Shown: one piece after another, positions 44,523 through 53,232 of the stretch
Layout of the letters: each line of letters opens with the position of its first letter
How positions within the stretch are numbered: position 1 is the stretch's first letter
Assembly: GCA_018816945.1 (NCBI GenBank)
Contig: JAHIVC010000023.1
Span: 16,896-80,895, forward strand
DNA: 64,000 nucleotides
Reading direction: 5' to 3'
Origin: Bacteroidota bacterium
GTDB lineage: Bacteria; Bacteroidota; Bacteroidia; Bacteroidales; GCA-2711565
Translations under genes and position numbers: made by a program
The notes under the pieces: generated by a model
Told to the model about the DNA's origin: nothing
Databases searched by the model: none
Seen by the model: only the letters and a program-made list of their open reading frames with translations

Positions 44523-45485
44523 ATGAAAAAATCATCTCTCAAACCAAAAAATTTTGCACTTCTCGGTGCATCGGGTTATATTGCCCCCCGACATATGCAC
44601 AGCATTAAGGAAACCGGAAACAATCTGGTTGCCGCACTCGATCCATTTGATAGCGTCGGGATAATTGATTCATATTTCCCAAATGCAGATTTCTTTACCG
44701 AACCGGAAAGATTTGACAGGCATCTTGATAAAAAAAGAAGAAATGGTGACGAAAAAATAGATTATGTCAGTATCTGTTCTCCAAATTATTTTCATGATGC
44801 TCATATTCGTATGGCTTTGAGAAATGAAGCTAACGCCATTTGCGAAAAACCGATTGTATTAAATCCATGGAATATAGATGCGTTGCAAAAAATTGAAAAG
44901 GAAAGCGATAAAAAGATTTATAATATTCTACAACTAAGACTTCATCATAGTATTATTGATTTAAAAAGAGAAGTGGATAATGGACCCAAAGATAAAATTT
45001 ATGATATTGATTTAACATATATTACTGCTCGAGGGCCTTGGTATTTTATTTCATGGAAAGGTAATCCAGCTAAATCGGGAGGGGTTGCAACAAACATTGG
45101 GGTTCATTTTTTCGACATGTTGACTTACATCTTTGGTAAATGCAAGAAGAGTGATGTACATTTACTTGATCAACAAACAAATGCGGGTTTTCTGATTCTT
45201 GAAAGAGCAAGGGTTCGATGGTTTCTAAGTGTGGATGATAAATGCCTTCCGAAAGAAGCAATTGAAAAAAATCAAAGAACATACAGATCCATTACGATTG
45301 AAAACAGGGAAATTGAATTTTCGGGTGGATTTACCGACTTACATACCCTTGTTTATAAAGATATTTTGAATGAAAAAGGATTTTCACTCGAAGATGCCCG
45401 CGCTAGTATTGAAATGGTGTATCATATTAGAAATGCCAATGCAATTGGTTCAAAGGGAGATTATCACCCGTTTTTGAAGAAATAA
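44523..45485 (+). CDS. wbpB: Gfo/Idh/MocA dehydrogenase, WbpB/WlbA type (UDP-GlcNAcA 3-dehydrogenase)
   Basis: This 320-residue NAD-dependent enzyme begins with the Rossmann pattern ALLGASGYIAPRHMHSIKETGN, followed by DSVGIIDSYFP and ADFFTEPERFDRHL, which are signature segments of WlbA/WbpB. CEKPIVLNPWN (about residue 120) holds the catalytic EKP motif. It oxidises UDP-GlcNAc-uronate at C3 on the way to UDP-2,3-diacetamido sugars. It is followed by wbpI-like and wbpA-like genes; the next-step transaminase (WbpE) and acetyltransferase (WbpD) are not in the window. Confidence 0.88.
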   Translation: MKKSSLKPKNFALLGASGYIAPRHMHSIKETGNNLVAALDPFDSVGIIDSYFPNADFFTEPERFDRHLDKKRRNGDEKIDYVSICSPNYFHDAHIRMALRNEANAICEKPIVLNPWNIDALQKIEKESDKKIYNILQLRLHHSIIDLKREVDNGPKDKIYDIDLTYITARGPWYFISWKGNPAKSGGVATNIGVHFFDMLTYIFGKCKKSDVHLLDQQTNAGFLILERARVRWFLSVDDKCLPKEAIEKNQRTYRSITIENREIEFSGGFTDLHTLVYKDILNEKGFSLEDARASIEMVYHIRNANAIGSKGDYHPFLKK

Positions 45486-45508
45486 TTTTTTAATTTTATA
45501 CTCAATTT

Positions 45509-46567
45509 GTGAATACTAACATTAAAATAGCAACCATAATTGGTGCAAGACCACAGTTTATTAAACATGCTGTGCTCGAACCTGAGCTTAAAAAACATTT
45601 TAAGCATATTTCTATTCACAGCGGACAACATTATGATACTGAGATGAGTCAGGTTTTTTATGACGAATTAGGAATTGATTTACCCACTTATACTCTAAAT
45701 ACCAATGGAACTTTGCATGGTGAACAAACCGCTGGAATTTTAATCGAAACTGAGAAAATCCTATTAGCTGAAAAGCCAGATATGGTCCTTATATACGGTG
45801 ATACCAATACGACTCTGGCAGGTGCTTTAGCTGCATCAAAACTAAACATCTCTGTTGCACATATCGAATCAGGTATGAGGAGCTTTAATAAGAATATGCC
45901 TGAAGAAATCAATAGGATCGTAGCGGATCATTTGTCCGGATTATTATTTGTTTCCTCAGATCAATCGCTTGAACAGCTGAAAAAAGAAGGAATTTATAGT
46001 AATGTTTTCAATTGTGGGGACATCATGAAAGATTTGATCTTCACCATTTTAGAAAAGGGCTTACTTCATAGAAAATCGATGCCTACTGATATAATTTATT
46101 GCACTCTACATCGTCCTTATAATACGGACGAACCCGATCGATTAAAATACATTTTAGATCAACTTAATCATTTGAATAAAAATGTTGTATTTCCAATCCA
46201 TCCCCGAACAAAAAAGATGATGACTAAATATAATTTCCATGAGGAAAATTTTACAAACATAGATTTTATTAAACCCCAATCTTATATAAATAATCTAAAT
46301 TATCTCTACAATTCTGTTGCCCTAGTCACTGATTCAGGTGGAATGCAAAAAGAAGCTTATTTTCTCAAGAAAAGATGTATAACCATCAGAACTGAAACTG
46401 AATGGACCGAAACTCTAGATAATAATTGGAATACACTAATATTTGAAAATTTAGCACAGATAAATCAATTGCTTGAGCAACCGTTGGGTTCATGGAATAA
46501 AGAACTCTATGGAGATGGGAATGCAAGAAAGATCATCATTGATGAAATAATAAAATACTTCAAATAA
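45509..46567 (+). CDS. wbpI: Non-hydrolysing UDP-sugar 2-epimerase (WecB/WbpI family)
   Basis: This 352-residue enzyme matches the UDP-GlcNAc 2-epimerase family (GARPQFIKHA, HSGQHYD, HGEQTAGIL, VYGDTNTTLAGALAASK-like pattern, HIESGMRSF, MPEEINRIVADHLS, TDSGGMQKEAYFL). In the Wbp context it would convert UDP-GlcNAc3NAcA to the manno form; WecB activity on UDP-GlcNAc is the alternative. It starts with GTG at 45509, 23 bases after wbpB, and is probably in one operon with wbpB and wbpA. Confidence 0.85.
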   Translation: MNTNIKIATIIGARPQFIKHAVLEPELKKHFKHISIHSGQHYDTEMSQVFYDELGIDLPTYTLNTNGTLHGEQTAGILIETEKILLAEKPDMVLIYGDTNTTLAGALAASKLNISVAHIESGMRSFNKNMPEEINRIVADHLSGLLFVSSDQSLEQLKKEGIYSNVFNCGDIMKDLIFTILEKGLLHRKSMPTDIIYCTLHRPYNTDEPDRLKYILDQLNHLNKNVVFPIHPRTKKMMTKYNFHEENFTNIDFIKPQSYINNLNYLYNSVALVTDSGGMQKEAYFLKKRCITIRTETEWTETLDNNWNTLIFENLAQINQLLEQPLGSWNKELYGDGNARKIIIDEIIKYFK

Positions 46568-46639
46568 AAGAGCAAAATACAAACGTATTATTTATTAAAA
46601 AATTTCTTCAGTATTCACTTTATACAGATTGCTAAAAAC

Positions 46640-47947
46640 ATGGATTTCAAAGACACTCAAATAACAGTAATTGGACTTGGATATGTTGGTCTTCCGCTTG
46701 CCGTTGAATTTGCAAAAAAATTCAATGTAATTGGATTTGACATAAATTTAGAAAGGATTAAGGAGTTGATAAATGGTTGTGATTCAACACTTGAGGTAAC
46801 GGATTCAGATCTAAAATCTGTTATAACGCGCAAATTAAAAAAAATAAATAGTAAAGGTTTGTTTATCACAGCCTCTATAGGCGATATTAAACAATCCAAC
46901 ATATACATTATAACAGTTCCTACGCCCATAGATAAGAATAACAAACCCGATTTAGCTCCTTTGATAAAAGCTTCTGAAACAGTCGGAATTGTATTAAGCA
47001 AAGGAGATATTGTAATATACGAATCAACTGTATATCCGGGTGCAACAGAAGAGGAATGTGTTCCAATACTTGAAAAATTCAGTGGATTAAAATTTAATAC
47101 TGAATTCTATTGTGGTTATTCGCCAGAAAGAATAAACCCAGGTGACAAAATTAATACTTTCAGAACTATAAAAAAGGTGACCTCAGGTTCCAACCCGGAG
47201 ATCGCTCAAATTGTGGATAATCTTTATAATAAAGTTTTATTAAATGGAACTTATATGGCATCATCAATTAAAGTTGCAGAAGCTTCAAAAGTAATTGAAA
47301 ATGCCCAGCGAGATTTAAACATTTCATTTGTTAACGAACTTGCACTTATTTTTGACAGGATTGGGATTGATACAACAGAAGTAATTGAAGCCGCTGGATC
47401 CAAATGGAATTTTGTAAAATACAAACCAGGATTGGTTGGTGGACATTGTATTGGAGTTGATCCTTATTATTTAGCCCATAAGGCCGAGTCCTTGGGTTAT
47501 CAACCCAATTTGATTCTATCCGGCAGAAGGGTTAATAATAATATGGGCCAATTTGTAGCCAATAAAGTTATAAAGCTCATGATCAGGAAAGGACAAAAAA
47601 TTCTAAATAGCAATGTCCTTGTTCTGGGAATAACATTTAAAGAAAACTGCCCAGATATATGTAATACTAAGGTTATTGATGTAATTAATCAACTCGAACA
47701 ATTTGGTTGCAAAGTGGATATATATGACCCTTGGGCAGATGAAAAAGACGTAAAAAAAGAATACAATTTGCAACTTATTACCCATAGTTCATCACTTACA
47801 CCTAATAAATATCATGCCATCATTTTAGCTGTATCTCACAATGAATTTCTTGAGCTTGATTATTATAATTTAACTAAAGGAAATAATTATGTAATTTATG
47901 ATATTAAATCAATACTCCCTCGAGAAATGGTTGATGATAGGTTGTAA
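46640..47947 (+). CDS. wbpA: UDP-GlcNAc 6-dehydrogenase (WbpA/TviB type)
   Basis: This 435-residue UDP-glucose/GDP-mannose dehydrogenase family member has the NAD motif GLGYVGLP (12-19), the catalytic Cys270 in GGHCIGVDPYYL and the block YESTVYPGATEEECVPILE typical of the UDP-N-acetylhexosamine branch (WbpA/TviB/WecC). It oxidises UDP-GlcNAc at C6 twice to the uronic acid, the first step before WbpB. The three genes supply a Wbp-type diamino-uronic sugar for surface polysaccharide. Its 3' end is followed directly by a transposase remnant on the other strand. Confidence 0.87.
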   Translation: MDFKDTQITVIGLGYVGLPLAVEFAKKFNVIGFDINLERIKELINGCDSTLEVTDSDLKSVITRKLKKINSKGLFITASIGDIKQSNIYIITVPTPIDKNNKPDLAPLIKASETVGIVLSKGDIVIYESTVYPGATEEECVPILEKFSGLKFNTEFYCGYSPERINPGDKINTFRTIKKVTSGSNPEIAQIVDNLYNKVLLNGTYMASSIKVAEASKVIENAQRDLNISFVNELALIFDRIGIDTTEVIEAAGSKWNFVKYKPGLVGGHCIGVDPYYLAHKAESLGYQPNLILSGRRVNNNMGQFVANKVIKLMIRKGQKILNSNVLVLGITFKENCPDICNTKVIDVINQLEQFGCKVDIYDPWADEKDVKKEYNLQLITHSSSLTPNKYHAIILAVSHNEFLELDYYNLTKGNNYVIYDIKSILPREMVDDRL

Positions 47948-48060
47948 GAAATCAGGGCGGTTACGTGTAAAATAAATACCGCAATTATTGCACTTGAACC
48001 GTTGTTTTCCTTCTCTCTTGCCCCATTTTGTAACATATATGCTAAAACATGCCCAACACG
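47948..48060 (-). pseudogene. Transposase remnant (zinc-ribbon N-terminal fragment)
   Basis: The minus strand read from about 48060 encodes CWACFSIYVTKWGKREG followed by KQRFKCNNCGIYFTRNRPDF. Two CxxC knuckles about 20 residues apart and the K-x-G-K-R-x-G-K-Q-R-[FY]-K-C pattern are the N-terminal zinc ribbon of insertion-sequence transposases. There is no catalytic domain; the frame runs out at the wbpA stop codon. It is a decayed fragment of an insertion sequence, flanked by the hairpin repeat at 48060-48106. The exact IS family is not determined. Confidence 0.55.
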
Positions 48061-48106
48061 TCAAAAAGGATATAAAAGAGGCTGCCCAAAATGGACAGCC
48101 TCTTTT
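48060..48106. repeat. Copy 2 of the repeated hairpin unit
   Basis: A 15-bp stem with one mismatch (48074-48088 with 48092-48106, core GAGGCTGCCC/GGACAGCCTC) and a TTTT end. The upstream GTCAAAAAGGATAT and the stem match the terminator at 43811-43859. It could end transcription on either strand. Confidence 0.7.
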
Positions 48107-48151
48107 ATTAGAACTAGGATAAAAGTTAAAATTCTCTACGTTTTCTTTTAG

Positions 48152-48159
48152 TATATTTG
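48152..48159 (+). promoter_or_regulatory. Putative -7 box (TATATTTG) for the methyltransferase
   Basis: TATATTTG fits TAnnTTTG, 18 bases before the ATG at 48178. Confidence 0.45.
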
Positions 48160-48177
48160 CCCGAAATATTAAAGTAG

Positions 48178-48969
48178 ATGTTCGAATTTCACAAAGATAA
48201 AGTCAGGTATTTTGATATGCAATATTGCACTTCGAAGGATTACATTATACCCTTTGTAAGTCCACATCTTAATTTTCAACAAAGCAGGCAGATTTTAGAA
48301 ATTGGTTGCGCTGAAGCAGGTGTTTTAAAGGCTTTCGTTGATGAAGGACATATTTGCACCGGAATTGAATTAAGCGATTATCGTGTTGGAATAGCTAAAT
48401 CATTTTTAAAGAAAGATATCGAGGACGGAAAGGTTCAAATCATCAATAAAAATATTTTTGATATTGATGTAAATATATTTGATTTTAAATTTGATTTGAT
48501 CATTTTAAAAGATGTTATCGAACATCTACCTAACCAACAAATTTTTATTCGTGAATTAAAGAAACTACTGAAACCAAATGGTTTTATTTTTTTCGGTTTT
48601 CCTCCATGGCAGATGCCTTTTGGTGGGCACCAACAAATTTGTAAGGGCAAAATTGCCGCGTTTCTCCCCTATTATCATATACTTCCGCGCTCTATTTATA
48701 AAGGAATATTGAAGCTATTTGGTGAAAGGAATGATACGATAGATGAACTTATTGATATAAAAAATTGTAGAATTTCAATTGAGAAATTTGAGAAAATTGC
48801 TAAATCGGAAGGATATGAAGTGGTTGATAGAATTCATTTTTTTATTAATCCAATTTATAAATTCAAGTTTAATCTAAAAATAAGGAAACAAACTCCAATC
48901 ATTTCAAATATTCCATATTTTAGAAATTATCTTACGACTGCGGTTTATTACCTGATTAAACAAGCTTAA
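48178..48969 (+). CDS. Class I SAM-dependent methyltransferase
   Basis: This 263-residue protein has SAM motif I ILEIGCAEAG (39-48), an acidic residue in TGIELSDYR and the post-motif LKDVIEHLPNQ. The C-terminal part (180-263) is basic and hydrophobic (NPIYKFKFNLKIRKQTP), as in UbiG-like methyltransferases acting on sugars or lipids. The nearby wbp genes make a role in surface sugar modification possible, but the hairpin and separate promoter argue against one operon. The end overlaps the convergent LytR-type gene by four bases. Confidence 0.75.
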   Translation: MFEFHKDKVRYFDMQYCTSKDYIIPFVSPHLNFQQSRQILEIGCAEAGVLKAFVDEGHICTGIELSDYRVGIAKSFLKKDIEDGKVQIINKNIFDIDVNIFDFKFDLIILKDVIEHLPNQQIFIRELKKLLKPNGFIFFGFPPWQMPFGGHQQICKGKIAAFLPYYHILPRSIYKGILKLFGERNDTIDELIDIKNCRISIEKFEKIAKSEGYEVVDRIHFFINPIYKFKFNLKIRKQTPIISNIPYFRNYLTTAVYYLIKQA

Positions 48970-49718
48970 AATTTAAGAATATCTTTGAGCGCCTTATACC
49001 CATTGGCACTTACTTTAAGCCTGGACTGATCTTTCATGATGGCCAGATAACTGTCTTTTTCGTAGCGTTCCAAACGATCAAGTTCATTCACATTCATGAT
49101 ATAAGAGCGGTGAATCCTAACAAACTGCGTTGAATCCAGATGGTTTTCAAAGAACTTCATTGTTTTTTCTTTCAAATATTCTTTACCTTTTGAATGAACC
49201 CTTACATAATCATCATCTGATTCAAGATAGCTGATATCATCAACGGGGATAACCTGAATATGTTTACCTGCCCTGATCGCGATTCTATTAATCATTTCAT
49301 TCGAATCATCCAGATTTTCGATTATTTTTTGATTAACTTCTCCCCTATCTTTCAGTTCATAATCCTGCTCCATGATTTTTTTCACGGCTCTCTCAAAACG
49401 TTCACGTGAATAAGGTTTGAGTAAATAATCAATGGCATTTTTTTCAAATGCCTGAATGGCATATTGATCAAACGCGGTCGAAAATACGATAAATGGCTTG
49501 CAATCTATCAATTCGAGGACCTCAAATCCTGAAAGTTTTGGCATCTGAATGTCAAGAAAAACGACATCAGGCTTTAATTCATTGATTAACTGAACTCCTT
49601 CAAAGCCATTACCGGCCTCACCAATAATTTCAAATTCATTAAACTTATTTAAAAAATCACGAATCAAAGATCTTGCGGGTTCTTCATCATCAACAATTAA
49701 ACAGCTATACTTTTTCAT
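48966..49718 (-). CDS. LytTR-family response regulator
   Basis: This protein of about 250 residues has a receiver domain (phospho-acceptor Asp56 in FLDIQMP, YLLKPYSRERF) and a C-terminal LytTR DNA-binding domain (145-248, with VDDISYLESDDDYVRVHSKGK and FVRIHRSYIMNVN). The ATG at 49718 (MKKYSCLIVDDEE) is preferred over an upstream in-frame ATG at 49760 because receiver domains start there; it still overlaps the kinase gene by 14 bases. It pairs with the LytS-type kinase and LiaF-like gene upstream. Confidence 0.86.
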   Translation of the reverse strand: MKKYSCLIVDDEEPARSLIRDFLNKFNEFEIIGEAGNGFEGVQLINELKPDVVFLDIQMPKLSGFEVLELIDCKPFIVFSTAFDQYAIQAFEKNAIDYLLKPYSRERFERAVKKIMEQDYELKDRGEVNQKIIENLDDSNEMINRIAIRAGKHIQVIPVDDISYLESDDDYVRVHSKGKEYLKEKTMKFFENHLDSTQFVRIHRSYIMNVNELDRLERYEKDSYLAIMKDQSRLKVSANGYKALKDILKF

Positions 49719-50772
49719 TTCCTGCTTTATATGGTATAAATAATTCGACAATAAATTCATTTTCTGTTTTAGTCGTCTTCAGCAATTGATCATGTTTATA
49801 GATAAGCTTTAGTCTATCCCTAATATTCTTCAAGCCAATCCCTGCCCCCTTCTTACCGCTATCTCCATCAAAATTATTTTTGATGATAATGTGCAAATGG
49901 TCATTCTGCATGATACATTCAGTACGTATAAATACAGTTTCAATACTTTCATACACTCCATGCTTAACAGCATTTTCATATAATGGTTGTAAAATCATCA
50001 CAGGAATCATTTTCTCCTTACAATCGACAGTCATTTTAAATTCGAACTGAACTTTATTGCCAAAACGTATTTTTTCAATTTCAAGATACCTGATCACATT
50101 TTCAATTTCTTTACCCAAATCAGTAAATCGTAAGTTATCTTTTGAAACCGTATACCTTAAAAAATCAGAAAGTTTTACGATCATTTCTCTTGCCTTTTCT
50201 CCATCGCTTGTGGTGAGTGAACTGATAGAATTTAAACTGTTGAACAAAAAATGCGGATTAATTTGAGATTTGAGCAGGTTCAATTCGCCTTCAACAATAG
50301 TCTCTTTTAGTTCCAGTTCATTTTGATAGCGATCTTGCAAATCACGATAATACATGATCAAATAATAAATTAATACAATAATTGAATATAGGAAAACGGC
50401 ACTAATTATTCGCCATGGTATTGTATCGGTCAGAAAATATTGGTAATTCTCACCGTCAATGATAGATTTGGCAATGTAAGAACCTAAACTTATCCATATG
50501 AGTATGATAATTGTTAAAGAAGTAATATGATTAAAAATGACATTGAATAAATTGGTTTTAGTAGGTTTAGTAAAGCCAACAGCAAACCATAATGACAATC
50601 CGAATAAAGCATATAATACATTAAATACTAACGAATCGGTTATGGCAATCGCGATGCTTTGCCCATAAAAGCCATACATGATGTAAAAATGGATCCCCAT
50701 CGTGAGAATCCATAATATCGCATAAAGCCCAAACGATTTTGTTGATTTAAAAACCGGATGATCTACTATCAT
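49705..50772 (-). CDS. LytS-type sensor histidine kinase
   Basis: This 355-residue protein has four transmembrane helices (residues 15-140), a short coiled coil, the His_kinase domain with phospho-acceptor His174 in QINPHFLFNSLN, and an HATPase domain ending in GAGIGLKNIRDRL. The family works with LytTR regulators. It is six bases from the LiaF-like gene and overlaps the regulator gene, so the three genes form one envelope-stress unit. Confidence 0.86.
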   Translation of the reverse strand: MIVDHPVFKSTKSFGLYAILWILTMGIHFYIMYGFYGQSIAIAITDSLVFNVLYALFGLSLWFAVGFTKPTKTNLFNVIFNHITSLTIIILIWISLGSYIAKSIIDGENYQYFLTDTIPWRIISAVFLYSIIVLIYYLIMYYRDLQDRYQNELELKETIVEGELNLLKSQINPHFLFNSLNSISSLTTSDGEKAREMIVKLSDFLRYTVSKDNLRFTDLGKEIENVIRYLEIEKIRFGNKVQFEFKMTVDCKEKMIPVMILQPLYENAVKHGVYESIETVFIRTECIMQNDHLHIIIKNNFDGDSGKKGAGIGLKNIRDRLKLIYKHDQLLKTTKTENEFIVELFIPYKAGNEKV

Positions 50773-50778
50773 AATTTA

Positions 50779-51507
50779 TTAATAGCTTTTGATTTCACCA
50801 CCTCCGAAAATACAGGTTCCTCTTATCACCAAAACATTGGTGTCGTTTTCACTTTTCTTTATATAGGCTCGTTTATCGCTAAAACCACCAAAAATTGAAA
50901 CCACTTCAATTCTTACGTTCCAGTCGGCCGGAACGACCATTCCTACCCCACCAAAAATACACTGAACCTCAAGTAAATTTTCGCCTTCGCCTAAAATGGC
51001 CTGAGTCATATCCAGCTCCGATCCACCAAAGATATTATTCAATTCGCCGCCTTTAAATACCTGATTGGAAACACGTCTTTTAGAACCTCCAAATACATTA
51101 AATTCATTGATAAAACCACTATCAAAAGTACTTTTCTGCCTTCGATGACGTTGCCAGTTAAAAGACTTACCCCCATAAAGAATCAGTGAAAAGCCAACCA
51201 CCATTAATAATACTGGCCAAAATAATCTTACAAAATTAAAGTCGAATCTAAAAATATCAGGTAATAAAAAGAATGTTCCAACAGAAATCAGAATCAATCC
51301 CATTGTTTTACTTTCACGATTAACTACGTTTATCAAACCAATCGCAATTAATAACATCTCCCATGACAAGAATATATGCCTTAGTCGATATGGCAGATAT
51401 CCAAAATTAGATGCCATCAATAAGGCTCCGATGACAACAACAATAACTCCTAAGGCTACTTTTTTCATACGTCTATTTTCAGAATAATTTTCTATATATT
51501 TTTCCAT
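50779..51507 (-). CDS. LiaF-like transmembrane protein (cell-wall-active antibiotics response family)
   Basis: This protein of about 242 residues has four transmembrane helices (roughly 15-115, LiaI/LiaF-TM like) and a beta-helical C-terminal domain with repeated GGS/FGG turns (FNVFGGSKRR, NIFGGSELD, CIFGGVGM, SIFGGFSD, CIFGGGE), the hallmark of LiaF/VraT-type proteins. LiaF controls a two-component system in Firmicutes; here a LytS/LytR pair follows. A TTG at 51546 would extend it by 13 residues but overlaps the -7 box at 51544-51551, so the ATG at 51507 is chosen. Confidence 0.82.
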   Translation of the reverse strand: MEKYIENYSENRRMKKVALGVIVVVIGALLMASNFGYLPYRLRHIFLSWEMLLIAIGLINVVNRESKTMGLILISVGTFFLLPDIFRFDFNFVRLFWPVLLMVVGFSLILYGGKSFNWQRHRRQKSTFDSGFINEFNVFGGSKRRVSNQVFKGGELNNIFGGSELDMTQAILGEGENLLEVQCIFGGVGMVVPADWNVRIEVVSIFGGFSDKRAYIKKSENDTNVLVIRGTCIFGGGEIKSY

Positions 51508-51543
51508 AAAATGAATTTTTAAAGTTAATATTTTTTTATGAAG

Positions 51544-51551
51544 CAAAGATA
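51544..51551 (-). promoter_or_regulatory. Putative -7 box (TATCTTTG) for the LiaF-LytS-LytR operon
   Basis: CAAAGATA on the plus strand reads TATCTTTG on the minus strand, 36 bases before the ATG at 51507. Confidence 0.45.
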
Positions 51552-51634
51552 TATTAGCCTTTAAGGTTTATAAAGTTATAATCGGTAAAACACGTATTAA
51601 ATACGGTGGATACGTTAATCGATTAATATTTTTG

Positions 51635-52300
51635 TTATTTTGAAGCTCTCAAAAACTCCCGCTTGCCTATAGGTCCGGGTAGTTTTTCTATTGTAAAACC
51701 TGCTGATTTCAGCGCTCTTTTTACAATTCCTTTCACAGAATAGGTTACCAGCACTCCGCCATTCTCCATTGAATCATAAATTTTTTTAAAGATTTTTTCG
51801 GTCCAGATCTCCGACTGAACATCCGGTCCAAAAGCATCAAAATAAACCAAATTAAAATAATGGTCGGGCAATTCAACATTTTCAATGATATCCTTCTTTT
51901 TTTCAAATACAAAATTGGGTGCTAATTTGACTTTGCAATTCCAAGCTGCATCATGTATTTGAATAAAATGCTTTGAGAGTATATCACTCATTAAGATCTT
52001 ACCATAGTTTAATGCCGCAATAAATTCCGGGTTTACCGGATATGGTTCAATTCCACAATAATGAGTTTGTACCTCACTTTTCAGACTTTCATCCAGGCTG
52101 AGCAATGCATTTAGACCTGTTCCGAATCCAATTTCCAGGATTTTAATTTGCTTTAAGCTCTTCTGCTGATACTTAAATCCGGCCTCAATAAAAATATGTC
52201 TCGATTCCTGCACCGCACCAAAGGTTGAATGATAGTGTTCATTTAACTCCTCAACAAACAATGTTGAAGAGCCATCATCTGTGACAATTAATTTAATCAT
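51635..52300 (-). CDS. mnmD: tRNA 5-methylaminomethyl-2-thiouridine methyltransferase (MnmD)
   Basis: This protein of about 221 residues matches the stand-alone MnmD family: SAM motif ILEIGFGTGLNALL, YCGIEPYPV, and the conserved FDAFGPDVQSEIWTEKIFKKIYDSMENGGVLVTYSVKGIVKRAL block with PGPIGKREFLRA at the end. It performs the last methylation of the wobble uridine at position 34 of certain tRNAs. The TTG at 52306 overlaps the -7 box, so the ATG at 52300 is chosen; it lies three bases from that box. Confidence 0.9.
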   Translation of the reverse strand: MIKLIVTDDGSSTLFVEELNEHYHSTFGAVQESRHIFIEAGFKYQQKSLKQIKILEIGFGTGLNALLSLDESLKSEVQTHYCGIEPYPVNPEFIAALNYGKILMSDILSKHFIQIHDAAWNCKVKLAPNFVFEKKKDIIENVELPDHYFNLVYFDAFGPDVQSEIWTEKIFKKIYDSMENGGVLVTYSVKGIVKRALKSAGFTIEKLPGPIGKREFLRASK

Positions 52301-52303
52301 TCG

Positions 52304-52311
52304 CAAATGTA
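52304..52311 (-). promoter_or_regulatory. Putative -7 box (TACATTTG) abutting the mnmD start
   Basis: CAAATGTA on the plus strand reads TACATTTG on the minus strand, with only three bases before the ATG. The transcript would be leaderless or nearly so. Confidence 0.4.
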
Positions 52312-52387
52312 CTCAATTATGATTTTACGAATGTTTTTCTATTGTAATGGGAATATTTTTAAATTTATGGTATAAAGAAGAAAAAAC

Positions 52388-53098
52388 ATGTTGCAATCCA
52401 TTGAACTTCATCACGTACTCTTCATCGATATTGAAACCGTGCCTGCTTATCCTGATTATGAGGATATGCCGGATCACTTTCAGGCTTTATGGGATCAAAA
52501 AGCGGAACGATTAAAAAAATCGGAAACAGAAACCTCGGATCAAATTTATGCTAAAGCCGGTATTTACGCTGAATTCGGGAAAATCATCTGTATCTCTGCA
52601 GGTTATTTTTACAACCGGGAATTTAGGATAAAATCATTTTATTCAGATGATGAAAAGTTGCTCCTTACCGAGTTTAACGAATTATTGAACAGTCATTTTA
52701 GCAGTAGGCAACATTTATTATGTGCCCACAACGGAAAGGAGTTCGACTATCCGTATATTGCCCGACGTATGCTTATTAATGATCTTCAACTCCCTTTGAT
52801 CCTAAATATTGCAGGTAAAAAACCTTGGGAAATACCTCACCTCGACACCATGGAATTATGGAAATTCGGTGATTATAAGCATTATACTTCTTTGGCATTG
52901 CTTGCTGCAATCTTTGGAATCAAAACTCCAAAAGATGATATTAACGGTGCTGATGTAGCAAGGGTTTATTGGGAAGATCATGATATGGAAAGAATAGTAC
53001 ATTATTGTCAAAAAGATGTTCTGACTGTTGCTCAATTGTTCTTGAAATACCAAAGTAAACCGCTACTCAACGATAATCAAATTGTAATAATTCCTTAA
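52388..53098 (+). CDS. Predicted 3'-5' exonuclease related to PolB proofreading domain
   Basis: This 236-residue protein has the DEDD exonuclease motifs: Asp14 and Glu16 in FIDIET, NGKEFDYPYIARRM in the middle, and YCQKDVLTVAQLF near the end (DEDDy type). It matches the PolB-like exonuclease family (DNA_pol_B_exo2). It probably degrades single-stranded nucleic acid; its cellular role is unknown. It is divergent from mnmD and has a short upstream region without a clear box. Confidence 0.82.
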   Translation: MLQSIELHHVLFIDIETVPAYPDYEDMPDHFQALWDQKAERLKKSETETSDQIYAKAGIYAEFGKIICISAGYFYNREFRIKSFYSDDEKLLLTEFNELLNSHFSSRQHLLCAHNGKEFDYPYIARRMLINDLQLPLILNIAGKKPWEIPHLDTMELWKFGDYKHYTSLALLAAIFGIKTPKDDINGADVARVYWEDHDMERIVHYCQKDVLTVAQLFLKYQSKPLLNDNQIVIIP

Positions 53099-53177
53099 TT
53101 CTTATTTAGATCATTTTTTTATTATCATAGGTTGTTAATTAACTAATATCTATTAAGTATAACAGATATAATTATTT

Positions 53178-53185
53178 TATATTTG
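53178..53185 (+). promoter_or_regulatory. Putative -7 box (TATATTTG) for the porin-like gene
   Basis: TATATTTG fits TAnnTTTG, 47 bases before the ATG at 53233. Confidence 0.4.
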
Positions 53186-53232
53186 CGAACCAATCTATTA
53201 ATCTATAACCTAATTAAAACAACATTCTTATT

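Noticed and set aside
46657..47001. 114-codon minus-strand frame in wbpA
   Set aside because: Antisense to the NAD-binding domain; no independent support.
49719..49760. Upstream in-frame ATG of the LytTR regulator as the start
   Set aside because: It would add 14 residues before the receiver domain and overlap the kinase gene by over 50 bases; the ATG at 49718 fits the family.
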